Source: CALMFG01 sp963674805 (GTDB taxonomy: Bacteria; Bacillota; Clostridia; Christensenellales; CALMFG01). From it: a DNA stretch of 64,000 nt. The notes under the pieces were generated by a model, which worked only from the letters and a program-made list of their open reading frames with translations, made no database searches and was not told where the DNA came from. A program made the position numbers and the translations under genes. Location: assembly GCA_963674805.2 (NCBI GenBank), contig CAXXNY010000005.1, positions 186,001-250,000 on the forward strand. The letters run 5' to 3'. Below are positions 46,712-55,287 of this stretch, piece after piece. The first letter of the stretch is position 1; each line of letters begins with the position of its first letter.

Positions 46712-47545
46712 ATGGCGATTAAAAAATACAATCCGACTTCACCCGGGCGCCGGTTTATGTCCGTAAATGCGTTCGAAGAAGTCACGGCGAAGCAGCCGGA
46801 AAAGTCGCTGACCGAGTCGATTAAAAAGACCGGCGGCAGAAATGTGAACGGACGTATCACGGTCCGGCATAGAGGCGGCGGAAACAAACGTAAATATAGA
46901 GTGATTGATTTTAAACGGAATAAGGACAGCGTTCCGGCAACCGTTAAAACCATCGAATACGATCCGAACAGAACGGCGAATATCGCACTGTTGAATTATG
47001 CAGACGGCGAAAAGCGTTATATCCTGGCTCCGCTGGGATTAAAGGTCGGTGACGTGGTGGTTTCCGGTGAAGGCGCGGATATCAAACCGGGCAACGCCTT
47101 AAAGATTGAAGGTATTCCGGTTGGAACCATGATTCATAATATCGAGTTGAAAGCCGGCAGAGGCGGACAGCTGGTCAGAAGCGCTGGAAACGCGGCGCAG
47201 CTAATGGCCAAAGAAGGCAAGTACGCACAGGTGCGTCTCCCTTCGGGCGAAGTTCGGATGATTCCGGTAGAAGCGCGTGCAACAATCGGCCAGGTCGGTA
47301 ATATCGATAACGAGAACATCAATATCGGTAAAGCGGGCAAAACACGGTATAAGGGTTTCAGACCTACGGTCAGAGGTTCGGTTATGAACCCCTGCGACCA
47401 TCCGCACGGCGGTGGTGAGGGAAAATCACCGATCGGCAGACCCGGTCCGTCCACTCCGTGGGGTAAGCCGGCGCTTGGATACAAGACAAGATCGAAGAAG
47501 AATCAGAGCGATAAGTTTATTGTAAAGCGCAGAAACGCGAAATAG
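46712..47545 (+). CDS. rplB: 50S ribosomal protein L2
   Basis: 277 residues. Needed for subunit association and peptidyl transfer. NPTSPGRRFMSV, GRNVNGRITVRHRGGGNKRK, and the C-terminal HPHGGGEGKSPIGRPGPSTP with the essential His. AGGAGG precedes the ATG. Nothing unusual. Confidence 0.98.
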   Translation: MAIKKYNPTSPGRRFMSVNAFEEVTAKQPEKSLTESIKKTGGRNVNGRITVRHRGGGNKRKYRVIDFKRNKDSVPATVKTIEYDPNRTANIALLNYADGEKRYILAPLGLKVGDVVVSGEGADIKPGNALKIEGIPVGTMIHNIELKAGRGGQLVRSAGNAAQLMAKEGKYAQVRLPSGEVRMIPVEARATIGQVGNIDNENINIGKAGKTRYKGFRPTVRGSVMNPCDHPHGGGEGKSPIGRPGPSTPWGKPALGYKTRSKKNQSDKFIVKRRNAK

Positions 47546-47567
47546 TCGATAAAAGGAGTACAGGTAA

Positions 47568-47846
47568 ATGAGCAGATCGGTTAAAAAAGGACCGTTTGTC
47601 CAGGAAAAGCTCTTAAAGCGGATTCAGGAAATGAACGAAAAAAACGAAAAGAAGGTTTTAAAGACCTGGTCCAGAGCATCGACAATCTTTCCGGAGATGG
47701 TAGGGCATACGATTGCAGTACATGACGGACGCAAATTCGTCCCTGTGTATGCGACTGAAGATATGGTAGGTCATAAACTCGGCGAGTTTGCACCGACCAG
47801 AACGTTCAGGGGTCATGCGGGTAGCAAAACCTCTGGTGCGAAATAG
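47568..47846 (+). CDS. rpsS: 30S ribosomal protein S19
   Basis: 92 residues. Head protein near the A site. MSRSVKKGPFVQEKLLKRI, TWSRASTIFPEMVGHTIAVH and GEFAPTRTFRGHAG define it. AAGGAG lies 8 bases before the ATG. Confidence 0.98.
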   Translation: MSRSVKKGPFVQEKLLKRIQEMNEKNEKKVLKTWSRASTIFPEMVGHTIAVHDGRKFVPVYATEDMVGHKLGEFAPTRTFRGHAGSKTSGAK

Positions 47847-47868
47847 GCAAAGGGAGGAAGTTGAATAA

Positions 47869-48255
47869 ATGGCGACACGGCAAAGAGAAAAAGCGCTGAA
47901 ACGGCAGCAGGAAAAAGATATGCGGCCGAAAGCGGTTGTAAAACATGTGCGTATTTCCTCCAGCAAGGTGAAGATCGTTTTAGACCTGATTCGCGGCAAA
48001 AGCGTTGAAGAAGCGTTTGCGATTTTAATGCACACGCCAAAAGCAGCCAGCGAAGTGGTCATGAAGCTGATTAAATCAGCGGTTGCGAATGCTGAAAACA
48101 ACTTAAATATGAGCACGGACGGACTGAAGATCGCAGAAATATATGCGACTGAAGGCGCGACGATGAAGCGTTTCCGCCCGCGGGCACAGGGCAGGGCAAC
48201 ACGGATTAGAAAGAGAACGAGCCACATCACCGTAATCCTGGATCAGGTATCATAA
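47869..48255 (+). CDS. rplV: 50S ribosomal protein L22
   Basis: 128 residues, slightly longer than the 110-115 usual because of a Lys/Arg/Gln-rich N-terminal extension (ATRQREKALKRQQEKD) before the common start at AVVKHVRISSSKVKIVLDLI. The beta-hairpin region ATEGATMKRFRPRAQGRATR that lines the tunnel is intact. GGGAGG before the ATG supports the long start. Confidence 0.97.
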   Translation: MATRQREKALKRQQEKDMRPKAVVKHVRISSSKVKIVLDLIRGKSVEEAFAILMHTPKAASEVVMKLIKSAVANAENNLNMSTDGLKIAEIYATEGATMKRFRPRAQGRATRIRKRTSHITVILDQVS

Positions 48256-48273
48256 GGAGGAAGAGTAGAAGAT

Positions 48274-48969
48274 ATGGGTCAAAAAGTACATCCTCATGGT
48301 CTGAGGGTAGGCGTCATTAAAGATTGGGATGCAAGATGGTTCGCAAAGAAAAAGGATTTTGCGGATTACCTGATCGAAGATAATAAAGTCAGGACTTATC
48401 TGAAAAAGAAGCTTTATGCTGCCGGTATATCCAAGATTGAAACCGAACGCGCGGCAAATAAGCTGACAGTTAATATTTATACATCAAAACCGGGCATCGT
48501 CATCGGCAAAGCCGGTGCAGGTGTTGAGGCGATTAAAAGAGAACTGTTAAATATGACCGGCAGAGACTGTGTGGTTAATATCATGGAAGTCAAAAAACCG
48601 GATTTAGATGCGCAGCTGGTAGCGGAAAATGTCGCGGCTCAGCTGGAACGCAGAATATCTTTCAGAAGAGCGATGAAGCAGAGCATGGGCAGAACCATGA
48701 AATCCGGCGCAAAAGGCATCAAGATTATGTGCGGCGGCCGTCTCGGCGGCGCGGAAATCGCGAGAAGCGAATCATATGCAGAAGGGTCAATCCCGCTGCA
48801 GACGATCCGTGCGGACATCGACTACGGATTTGCAGAAGCAAACACAACATACGGCAAGATCGGCGTTAAAGCCTGGATCTACACCGGTGAAGTATTGGGC
48901 AACCCGCTGAAAGAAAAATTCAACCAGCCGGAAGGAGGAAAGCGCAATGCTAATGCCAAAAAGGGTTAA
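48274..48969 (+). CDS. rpsC: 30S ribosomal protein S3
   Basis: 231 residues. S3 forms the mRNA entry site. MGQKVHPHGLRVGVIKDWDA, the KH-domain GKAGAGVEAIKREL, and IRADIDYGFAEANTTYGKIG are clear. AAGGAGG precedes the ATG. Its 3' end overlaps rplP by 23 bp and carries the rplP SD. Confidence 0.98.
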   Translation: MGQKVHPHGLRVGVIKDWDARWFAKKKDFADYLIEDNKVRTYLKKKLYAAGISKIETERAANKLTVNIYTSKPGIVIGKAGAGVEAIKRELLNMTGRDCVVNIMEVKKPDLDAQLVAENVAAQLERRISFRRAMKQSMGRTMKSGAKGIKIMCGGRLGGAEIARSESYAEGSIPLQTIRADIDYGFAEANTTYGKIGVKAWIYTGEVLGNPLKEKFNQPEGGKRNANAKKG

Positions 48970-49369
48970 ACACAGAAAAGTGCATCGCGGCCGCATGAAG
49001 GGCAAAGCCAACAGCGGCAACAAAGTTGCATACGGCGATTACGGCTTAGTGGCAATGCAGCCTTCCTGGATCACAAGCAACCAGATAGAAGCGGCTCGTG
49101 TTGCGATGACGCGTTATATCAAGAGGGGCGGACAGGTTTGGATTAAAATCTTCCCGCACAAACCGGTTACAAAAAAACCTGCCGAAACCCGCATGGGTTC
49201 TGGTAAAGGTGCACCGGAATATTGGGTAGCTGTGGTTAAACCGGGCAGGGTAATGTTTGAGATTGCCGGCGTTAATGAGGAAGTGGCAAAAGAGGCTTTA
49301 AGACTTGCAGCGCACAAACTCCCGATTAAATGCAAAGTAATCAGAAAAACCGACCAAAAAGAAGATTAG
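48947..49369 (+). CDS. rplP: 50S ribosomal protein L16
   Basis: 140 residues. Organises the A-site elbow of the 50S. MLMPKRVKHRKVHRGRMKG, RYIKRGGQVWIKIFPHKPVT and ETRMGSGKGAPEYWVAVVKP are intact. Start at 48947 (MLMPKRV, standard) instead of the second ATG at 48953, because GGAGG at 48934-48938 has 8-base spacing to it. It overlaps rpsC. Confidence 0.98.
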   Translation: MLMPKRVKHRKVHRGRMKGKANSGNKVAYGDYGLVAMQPSWITSNQIEAARVAMTRYIKRGGQVWIKIFPHKPVTKKPAETRMGSGKGAPEYWVAVVKPGRVMFEIAGVNEEVAKEALRLAAHKLPIKCKVIRKTDQKED

Positions 49370-49382
49370 GTGGTGAGCGTAG

Positions 49383-49604
49383 ATGAAGGCAAGTGAAATC
49401 AGAGAATTGTCCGTATCGGAATTACATACAAAATTGTCCGACTTAAAGACAGAGCTTTTTAACCTGCGTTTCCAACTCGCGACCGGACAGCTGAATAATC
49501 CTGTGTCAATTAAGAACACAAAAAAGGATATCGCACGCGTCGCAACCATTATAAAGGAACGTGAATTAAAGGCGAAAATAGCCGATAAGAAGGAGGTTAT
49601 TTAG
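49383..49604 (+). CDS. rpmC: 50S ribosomal protein L29
   Basis: 73 residues. KASEIRELSVSELHTKLSDL, FNLRFQLATGQLNNP and IARVATIIKEREL are the usual two-helix hairpin. The SD is a weak GGTGAG 5 bases upstream of the ATG. Contains the rpsQ SD near its stop. Confidence 0.98.
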   Translation: MKASEIRELSVSELHTKLSDLKTELFNLRFQLATGQLNNPVSIKNTKKDIARVATIIKERELKAKIADKKEVI

Positions 49605-49606
49605 CG

Positions 49607-49870
49607 ATGACCGAGCAAGCGCGGAACTACCGCAAAACCAGAGTCGGTGTTGTGGTGTCTGATAAAATGGACAAAACCATTGTTGTAGCGCTGGTACAGC
49701 GGAAAAAACATCCAATGTACGGCAAAACAGTGAAGTCCACAAAAAAGATTAAAGTACATGACGAAGAAAATACGAGCGGTATCGGCGATACGGTTCGGGT
49801 GATGGAAACCCGCCCCATAAGCAAGGATAAAAGATGGAGACTCGTTGAAATCGTCGAAAAGGCGAAGTAG
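49607..49870 (+). CDS. rpsQ: 30S ribosomal protein S17
   Basis: 87 residues. OB-fold primary 16S binder. NYRKTRVGVVVSDKMDKTIV, KTVKSTKKIKVHDEEN and GDTVRVMETRPISKDKRWRL are diagnostic. AAGGAGG lies inside the end of rpmC, 10 bases upstream. Confidence 0.98.
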   Translation: MTEQARNYRKTRVGVVVSDKMDKTIVVALVQRKKHPMYGKTVKSTKKIKVHDEENTSGIGDTVRVMETRPISKDKRWRLVEIVEKAK

Positions 49871-49894
49871 GACTTTAACGAGGAGGAAGAAATC

Positions 49895-50263
49895 ATGATT
49901 CAAGCGCAGACACGCCTGAAAATTGCAGATAATTCTGGAGCGAAAGTGATCCAGTGTATCAAGGTTTTAGGCGGATCAAAAAGAAAAACGGCGAATATCG
50001 GTGATGTCATTGTCGCTTCCGTAAAGACTGCGGCGCCGGGCGGTGTCACCAAGAAAAAGGATGTCGTAAAAGCGGTTATCGTAAGAAGCGTTTACGGAAT
50101 CAAGCGGTCTGACGGATCGTATATCCGCTTTGATGATAACGCAGCCGTCATTATTGACGATAACAAACAGCCAAAAGGCACACGTATCTTCGGTCCTGTG
50201 GCAAGGGAGCTGAGAGAAAAAGATTATATGAAGATCGTTTCTCTGGCGCCTGAAGTTTTATAG
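49895..50263 (+). CDS. rplN: 50S ribosomal protein L14
   Basis: 122 residues. MIQAQTRLKIADNSGAKVIQ, VKAVIVRSVYGIKRSDGSYI and FGPVARELREKDYMKIVSLA are standard. GAGGAGG precedes the ATG. First gene of the classical spc part of the cluster; no separate promoter is visible in the 24-bp gap. Confidence 0.98.
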   Translation: MIQAQTRLKIADNSGAKVIQCIKVLGGSKRKTANIGDVIVASVKTAAPGGVTKKKDVVKAVIVRSVYGIKRSDGSYIRFDDNAAVIIDDNKQPKGTRIFGPVARELREKDYMKIVSLAPEVL

Positions 50264-50282
50264 GAAAGGAAGGCTAACCATA

Positions 50283-50606
50283 ATGGCTTCTATGCATGTA
50301 AAAAAAGATGACCATGTCGTTGTCATTTCGGGCAAGGACAAAGGTAAAAAAGGCAAAGTGCTGATTGCACTGCCGAAAGAACACAAAGTCGTGGTTGAAA
50401 AAGTCAACATGCTGACCAAGCACACGCGTCCGAGAAAGCAGGGTCAGACGGGCGGCATCATCCATCAGGAAGGCGCAATTCCTGCGTCCAAAGTGATGCT
50501 GGTCTGCCAGAAATGCAATAAGGCAAGCAGAATTGCCTATAAAGTGCTGAAAAACGGAACCAAAGTGCGCGTTTGCAAAAAATGCGGCGAGACTTTTGAT
50601 AAATAG
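50283..50606 (+). CDS. rplX: 50S ribosomal protein L24
   Basis: 107 residues. KOW-motif assembly initiator. VKKDDHVVVISGKDKGKKGK, KHTRPRKQGQTGGIIHQEGA and a C-terminal pair of CxxC (CQKCNKASRI, CKKCGE) that could hold zinc. E. coli L24 lacks these Cys; clostridial forms often have them. AAAGGAAGG lies upstream. Confidence 0.97.
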   Translation: MASMHVKKDDHVVVISGKDKGKKGKVLIALPKEHKVVVEKVNMLTKHTRPRKQGQTGGIIHQEGAIPASKVMLVCQKCNKASRIAYKVLKNGTKVRVCKKCGETFDK

Positions 50607-50613
50607 ATCATTG

Positions 50614-50628
50614 CCGGCGGAGCCGGCG
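50614..50628 (+). other. hairpin between rplX and rplE
   Basis: GCCGGC (50614-50619) and GCCGGC (50623-50628) surround GGA. No T-run follows. Possibly an mRNA processing or stability element. Confidence 0.3.
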
Positions 50629-50656
50629 TGCACGAAACTAGAGGAGGTAATTTCAG

Positions 50657-51196
50657 TTGCCTAGATTAAAGGATTTATATAAAAAAGACATCGTTCCAGC
50701 GATGATGAAAAAGTTCAGTTATAAAAACATCATGGAAGTGCCGAAGCTCGAAAAAGTCACCATTAATATGGGGATGGGCGACGCGCACGAAAACGCAAAA
50801 TCTTTGGACTCTGCACTGGACGATCTAGCTGTTATTTCCGGACAGAAGCCGGTGGTAACAAAAGCGAGAAAATCTGTGGCAAACTTTAAAGTCAGAGAAG
50901 GTATGAAAGTCGGCGCAAAGGTAACCTTGCGCGGCGACCGGATGTATGAATTTATTGACCGGCTGATGAACGTGGCGCTGCCGCGTGTCAGGGACTTTAG
51001 GGGCATCTCATCCAAATCCTTCGACGGCAGAGGAAACTTTGCAATGGGCTTGAAAGAACAGTTGGTTTTTCCTGAGATCAATTATGATAATGTTGATAAG
51101 ATCAGAGGAATGGACGTTGCGGTCGTTACATCGGCAAAAACCGACGAAGAGGCATATGAGCTTCTGAAGATGTTCGGCATGCCGTTCGCAAAATAA
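50657..51196 (+). CDS. rplE: 50S ribosomal protein L5
   Basis: 179 residues. Binds 5S rRNA and the P-site tRNA. LKDLYKKDIVPAMMKKF, VTINMGMGDAHENAK and DFRGISSKSFDGRGNFAMGL are intact. TTG start at 50657 with GAGGAGGT 8 bases upstream. Confidence 0.98.
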   Translation: MPRLKDLYKKDIVPAMMKKFSYKNIMEVPKLEKVTINMGMGDAHENAKSLDSALDDLAVISGQKPVVTKARKSVANFKVREGMKVGAKVTLRGDRMYEFIDRLMNVALPRVRDFRGISSKSFDGRGNFAMGLKEQLVFPEINYDNVDKIRGMDVAVVTSAKTDEEAYELLKMFGMPFAK

Positions 51197-51209
51197 GGAG
51201 GAATCAGGT

Positions 51210-51395
51210 TTGGCTAAAAAGAGTATGATCAATAAGCAGGAAAAAGGCTCAAAGTTTTCAACTCGGAACTACACACGCTGCCGTATCTGCGGCAGACCGC
51301 ATGCGGTTTTGAGAAAATACGGGATTTGCCGTATCTGCTTTAGAGAACTGGCCTATAAGGGCCAGATCCCTGGTGTAAAAAAAGCCAGCTGGTAA
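51210..51395 (+). CDS. rpsZ: 30S ribosomal protein S14, zinc type
   Basis: 61 residues, short zinc-binding type. Four Cys in CRICGRPHAVLRKYGICRIC (all coordinating). TTG start, AAGGAGG 8 bases upstream. Typical of Gram-positive bacteria that keep this paralogue in the spc operon. Confidence 0.97.
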   Translation: MAKKSMINKQEKGSKFSTRNYTRCRICGRPHAVLRKYGICRICFRELAYKGQIPGVKKASW

Positions 51396-51440
51396 GCTTA
51401 TTAGATAATTAAGCTTTGAATATAAAAGGAGGTAGTGCAG

Positions 51441-51839
51441 ATGCCTGTTACAGATCCGGTAGCGGATATGCTTACAAGGATTAGAAACGCTTTGATTGCA
51501 AAGCATGATGTCATCAGTATTCCGTCTTCCAAGATGAAAAAGTCGATTGCTCAGATTCTTTTGACGGAAGGATATATAAAGGGTTATGAATTTGTGGACG
51601 ACGGACTGCAGGGCAGCCTGAAGATCACATTAAAATACGGACCGAACGGAGAACGCGTCATCACCGGTTTAAAGCGTATCAGCAAGCCCGGTCTTCGTGT
51701 GTATGCGAAGAAAGACGAAGTGCCAAAGGTGCTCGGCGGACTTGGAATCGCGATTATTTCAACATCCAAGGGAATCATTACGGATGCCGAAGCAAGAGAC
51801 GGTTCGGTCGGCGGCGAAGTATTGGCGTATATCTGGTAA
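51441..51839 (+). CDS. rpsH: 30S ribosomal protein S8
   Basis: 132 residues. VTDPVADMLTRIRNALIAKH at the start, KRISKPGLRVYAKKDEVPKV and the C-terminal EARDGSVGGEVLAYIW are standard. ATG at 51441 chosen; the GTG at 51435 is one base after the SD AAAGGAGGT (51425-51433) and cannot be used. Confidence 0.98.
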   Translation: MPVTDPVADMLTRIRNALIAKHDVISIPSSKMKKSIAQILLTEGYIKGYEFVDDGLQGSLKITLKYGPNGERVITGLKRISKPGLRVYAKKDEVPKVLGGLGIAIISTSKGIITDAEARDGSVGGEVLAYIW

Positions 51840-51891
51840 TACGTTCAGCGGAGAAAATGACGAACAAAATGCATGTGGAGGTGCAAGGATA

Positions 51892-52431
51892 ATGTCCAGA
51901 ATAGGAAAACTTCCAATCAATATCCCCGCGGGACTGGATATCGCCGTTTCTGATGGAAACGTCGTTAAAGTAAAAGGACCGAAAGGGGAGCTCAGCACGA
52001 AGATCAACCGCGACATGAAAGTCGTAATTAAAGACGGAGTTTTAACCGTAGAACGCCCGTCCGACAGAAAAGACCATCGTGCGCTTCACGGCCTCAGCCG
52101 TGCGCTGATTAATAATATGGTAATCGGTGTGAGCGAAGGCTTTAAGAAGACACTCAAAATAGTGGGTGTTGGATACAGAGCAGCAAAACAGGGAAATAAA
52201 ATCGTACTGAATCTTGGTTTTTCTCATCCTGTAGAGGTTGAGGAACCGAAAGGCATCTCGTTTGATGTGCCGGATCAGACAACGATTGTTGTATCGGGAA
52301 CCGATAAACAGGCAGTCGGAGAGATTGCGGCTGAAATCCGTAAAATCAGACCGCCGGAGCCGTATAAGGGCAAGGGAATCCGGTACGAAGACGAATATGT
52401 ACGTCGCAAAGTCGGAAAGACGGGCATGTAG
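51892..52431 (+). CDS. rplF: 50S ribosomal protein L6
   Basis: 179 residues. MSRIGKLPINIPAGLDIAVS, KGPKGELSTKINRDM and PPEPYKGKGIRYEDEYVRRK, shown in parts KGPKGELS and PEPYKGKGIRY, define it. The ATG at 51892 with GGAGGT 9 bases upstream is the start; the open frame to 51697 runs across rpsH and is spurious. Confidence 0.98.
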   Translation: MSRIGKLPINIPAGLDIAVSDGNVVKVKGPKGELSTKINRDMKVVIKDGVLTVERPSDRKDHRALHGLSRALINNMVIGVSEGFKKTLKIVGVGYRAAKQGNKIVLNLGFSHPVEVEEPKGISFDVPDQTTIVVSGTDKQAVGEIAAEIRKIRPPEPYKGKGIRYEDEYVRRKVGKTGM

Positions 52432-52457
52432 TTTTTCGTGAAAGGTGGCAATTAAAA

Positions 52458-52826
52458 TTGATTAAAAAAGCGGATAAAAACAAAAGACGTATCGCTCGCC
52501 ACTTCCGGCAGCGGAATAAAATCAGCGGAACAAAAGTATGTCCGAGACTGAATGTCTTCAGAAGCGCAAAGCATATCTATGCGCAGGTGATTGATGACGA
52601 TAAGGGCGTAACGCTGGCAGCAGCATCAACCATGGAAGCGGAAGTTAAAGCCAAGGTTAAAGGAATGAAGAAGACGGAGGTTGCCGGAGTTGTTGGCGAG
52701 TTAGTCGGCCAGCGCGCAAAGGCAGCTAAGATAAAAGAAGTCGTATTCGACAGAGGCGGATACCTCTATACTGGCAGAGTTGCAGCACTTGCGGATGGCG
52801 CAAGAAAAGCAGGTCTGAAATTCTAA
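52458..52826 (+). CDS. rplR: 50S ribosomal protein L18
   Basis: 122 residues. 5S rRNA binder. RRIARHFRQRNKISGT, PRLNVFRSAKHIYAQVIDD and VVFDRGGYLYTGRVAALADG are typical. TTG start 9 bases after AAAGGTGG. Confidence 0.98.
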   Translation: MIKKADKNKRRIARHFRQRNKISGTKVCPRLNVFRSAKHIYAQVIDDDKGVTLAAASTMEAEVKAKVKGMKKTEVAGVVGELVGQRAKAAKIKEVVFDRGGYLYTGRVAALADGARKAGLKF

Positions 52827-52844
52827 AAGGAGGCATGGTTTAGC

Positions 52845-53345
52845 TTGCAACGGTTTGAAGAAAAAGATAAAGAATTTAAAGAAAAACTGGTTGCCGTCAA
52901 CAGAGTTGCCAAGGTTGTAAAAGGCGGAAGAAATTTCCGTTTCACAGCATTGGTTGTTGTCGGAGATGAAAAGGGTAAAGTCGGCGCCGGACTCGGCAAG
53001 GCGGCTGAAATTCCGGAAGCAATCAGAAAAGCGGTCCAACAGGCGAAACGCAACATGGTTGACGTGCCGATCGAAGGCACCACCATACCGCACGAAATCG
53101 TCGGCGTTTTCGGCAGAGGAAAAGTATTGCTGCTTCCTGCCCCGACCGGTACCGGTGTTATCGCGGGCGGACCCGCACGTGCCGTTCTTGAGTTGGCCGG
53201 ATATAAAGACATCCGGACGAAGTCCTATGGGTCTAACACCCCGGCGAACTGCGTAAAAGCGACGCTTGAAGGATTAAAGAATCTAAAGACTCCGGAACAG
53301 GTGGCGAAACTGCGCGGCATGAGTGTTGACCAGTTGAGGAGGTAA
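52845..53345 (+). CDS. rpsE: 30S ribosomal protein S5
   Basis: 166 residues. Decoding-fidelity protein. VNRVAKVVKGGRNFRFTALV, GKAAEIPEAIRKAVQQAKRN and GTGVIAGGPARAVLELAGYK are intact. TTG start at 52845, 11 bases after AAAGGAGG; the ATG between them at 52835 runs into TAG at once. Confidence 0.97.
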   Translation: MQRFEEKDKEFKEKLVAVNRVAKVVKGGRNFRFTALVVVGDEKGKVGAGLGKAAEIPEAIRKAVQQAKRNMVDVPIEGTTIPHEIVGVFGRGKVLLLPAPTGTGVIAGGPARAVLELAGYKDIRTKSYGSNTPANCVKATLEGLKNLKTPEQVAKLRGMSVDQLRR

Positions 53346-53348
53346 GCA

Positions 53349-53537
53349 ATGGCGAAGAATAAACAGCTGAAAATCAAGCTGGTCAAAAGCGCGATCGGTT
53401 ATTCTAAGAAACAGAAGGATACCCTTATTGCGATGGGCTTAAGAAAGCTTGGCAGCGAAGTAATAAAAGACAAAACGCCCGAAATCCAAGGCATGGTGAA
53501 TAGTGTCAGCCATTTGATTTCGGTTGAGGAAGTTTAA
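53349..53537 (+). CDS. rpmD: 50S ribosomal protein L30
   Basis: 62 residues. LKIKLVKSAIGYSKKQKDTL and LGSEVIKDKTPEIQGMVNSV, with VSHLISVEEV at the end, are the single L30 domain. Starts 4 bp after rpsE, whose 3' end holds the SD GAGGAGG. Confidence 0.97.
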   Translation: MAKNKQLKIKLVKSAIGYSKKQKDTLIAMGLRKLGSEVIKDKTPEIQGMVNSVSHLISVEEV

Positions 53538-53550
53538 GGAGGCTAAACAA

Positions 53551-53994
53551 GTGAGATTGGGTGAATTAAAGCCCCCTAAGGGCGCGACCAAATCGCGTAA
53601 ACGCGTCGGCAGAGGCGTTGGCTCTGGATTGGGGAAAACATCAGCCCGTGGACAGGATGGCCAGAACAGCAGAAGCGGCGGCGGCGTACGCCCCGGTTTT
53701 GAAGGCGGACAAATGCCGCTTTCCAGACGGCTTCCTAAACGTGGTTTTACGAATATCTTCAGCAAAGTATACGCAACCGTTAACGTCAGCGATTTAAACC
53801 GCTTCAACGACGGTGATGTAATTACCGCTGAAAGTTTAAAAGAACAAAAAGTCATCAAAAAGATTTCGGACGGATTAAAGGTTTTAGGCAACGGAGAATT
53901 AAAAAAGAAATTAACCGTAAAAGCCGTTAAGTTCACAAAATCCGCAAAGGAAAAGATCGAAGCGGCAGGCGGAAGTGCAGAGGTGACCGAATAA
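53551..53994 (+). CDS. rplO: 50S ribosomal protein L15
   Basis: 147 residues. RLGELKPPKGATKSRKRVGR, GKTSARGQDGQNSRSGGG and FEGGQMPLSRRLPKRGF are hallmarks. The GTG at 53551, 8 bases after AAGGAGG, is the start; an upstream frame to 53524 belongs to the end of rpmD. Its TAA overlaps the secY ATG. Confidence 0.98.
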   Translation: MRLGELKPPKGATKSRKRVGRGVGSGLGKTSARGQDGQNSRSGGGVRPGFEGGQMPLSRRLPKRGFTNIFSKVYATVNVSDLNRFNDGDVITAESLKEQKVIKKISDGLKVLGNGELKKKLTVKAVKFTKSAKEKIEAAGGSAEVTE

Positions 53995-55268
53995 TGTTTA
54001 AAACACTGGCAAACGCTTGGAAAGTGCCGGATCTTCGTAAAAAGATTCTATATACGCTGATGATCCTGTTTATATACCGGTTGGGTGCACATGTGCCGAT
54101 TCCGGGTATCAATGTGGATTATGTGTCCGGCCAGATTGCCAACAGTGCAATGCTTGGATACATGAATATCTTCAGCGGCGGTGCACTGTCCAATCTGACC
54201 GTGTTTGCGCTCGGGATTATGCCATATATCAACTCATCCATCATCATGAACCTGCTACCGATGGCGATTCCCGCGCTGGAACGGATGGTAAAAGAAGGGC
54301 CGGAAGGCAGAAAGAAAATCGCATCCATTACACGGTATCTGACCGTGGTGATCGGTTTGATTATGTCTATCGGTATTTTGACGTCTTTAGGCAACACTGC
54401 TTTGGTTGACCCAACCTTCTTTAACAAGCTTACTGTGGTTGTATGCCTAACAGCAGGTACAGCGTTTATCATGTGGCTGGGCGAACGGATTAACGAACAG
54501 GGGATTGGAAACGGTATTTCGTTGATTATCTTCATCAGTATCGTATCCAGACTTCCGGGTATGGGCCTTACCATGTTCCGGACAACATTTTTTGGTTATG
54601 AACCGAACATGTCTTACCTGACGTTCTTCCTGATTATCATCGTGATGCTGGCCGTTGTGACGGGTATTACGTTTGTTGACCTCGGTGAAAGACGTATCCC
54701 GGTACAATATGCAAAACGCGTGGTCGGCAGAAAGATGTACGGCGGGCAAGCGACATATATCCCGATGAAGATTAACCAGTCGGGCGTATTGCCGCTGATT
54801 TTTGCCATTACCCTGATGCAGTTCCCGGCGATTATTATCCAAACATATTTCCCGGCATCAAGTTTTGGACTCTTTTACGGCCAATATCTGTCGTCAGGTA
54901 CCGCGGTATATGCGGTGGTTTATGCCATACTGATCTTCTTCTTTTCATTCTTCTATACGCAAATTGCGTTTAATCCGATGGATGTATCGAAGAACATTCA
55001 GCAGAACGGCGGTTTCATTTTGGGAATCAGACCGGGCAAGCCGACGTCGGATTACTTAAGCAAGATTCTATCGCGCGTAACACTGTTCGGGGCACTGTTC
55101 CTGGCATTGGTCGCTGCGATACCGACGTTAATGAAAAGCCTGTCCGCTGTGGCAGGCGGCGTCTTCGGCGCTACGAGCCTGCTCATCATGGTTAACGTAT
55201 CGCTCGAAACTAGCAAACAGATTGAATCTCAACTGCTGATGCGGCACTATAAGGGATTCTTGAAATAA
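53994..55268 (+). CDS. secY: preprotein translocase subunit SecY
   Basis: 424 residues with ten transmembrane helices. Channel of the Sec export system. ILYTLMILFIYRLGAHVPIP, LGIMPYINSSIIMNLL, the plug region near residue 60, and GERRIPVQYAKRVVGRKMYG in the cytoplasmic loop, plus NPMDVSKNIQQNGGFILGIR and RPGKPT. Full length. Starts in the rplO stop (TAATG). Confidence 0.98.
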   Translation: MFKTLANAWKVPDLRKKILYTLMILFIYRLGAHVPIPGINVDYVSGQIANSAMLGYMNIFSGGALSNLTVFALGIMPYINSSIIMNLLPMAIPALERMVKEGPEGRKKIASITRYLTVVIGLIMSIGILTSLGNTALVDPTFFNKLTVVVCLTAGTAFIMWLGERINEQGIGNGISLIIFISIVSRLPGMGLTMFRTTFFGYEPNMSYLTFFLIIIVMLAVVTGITFVDLGERRIPVQYAKRVVGRKMYGGQATYIPMKINQSGVLPLIFAITLMQFPAIIIQTYFPASSFGLFYGQYLSSGTAVYAVVYAILIFFFSFFYTQIAFNPMDVSKNIQQNGGFILGIRPGKPTSDYLSKILSRVTLFGALFLALVAAIPTLMKSLSAVAGGVFGATSLLIMVNVSLETSKQIESQLLMRHYKGFLK

Positions 55269-55287
55269 CAACATCTGGAGATTGACA

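Noticed and set aside
51697..51891. Long N-terminal extension of L6
   Set aside because: Overlaps rpsH; SD and family start point to 51892.
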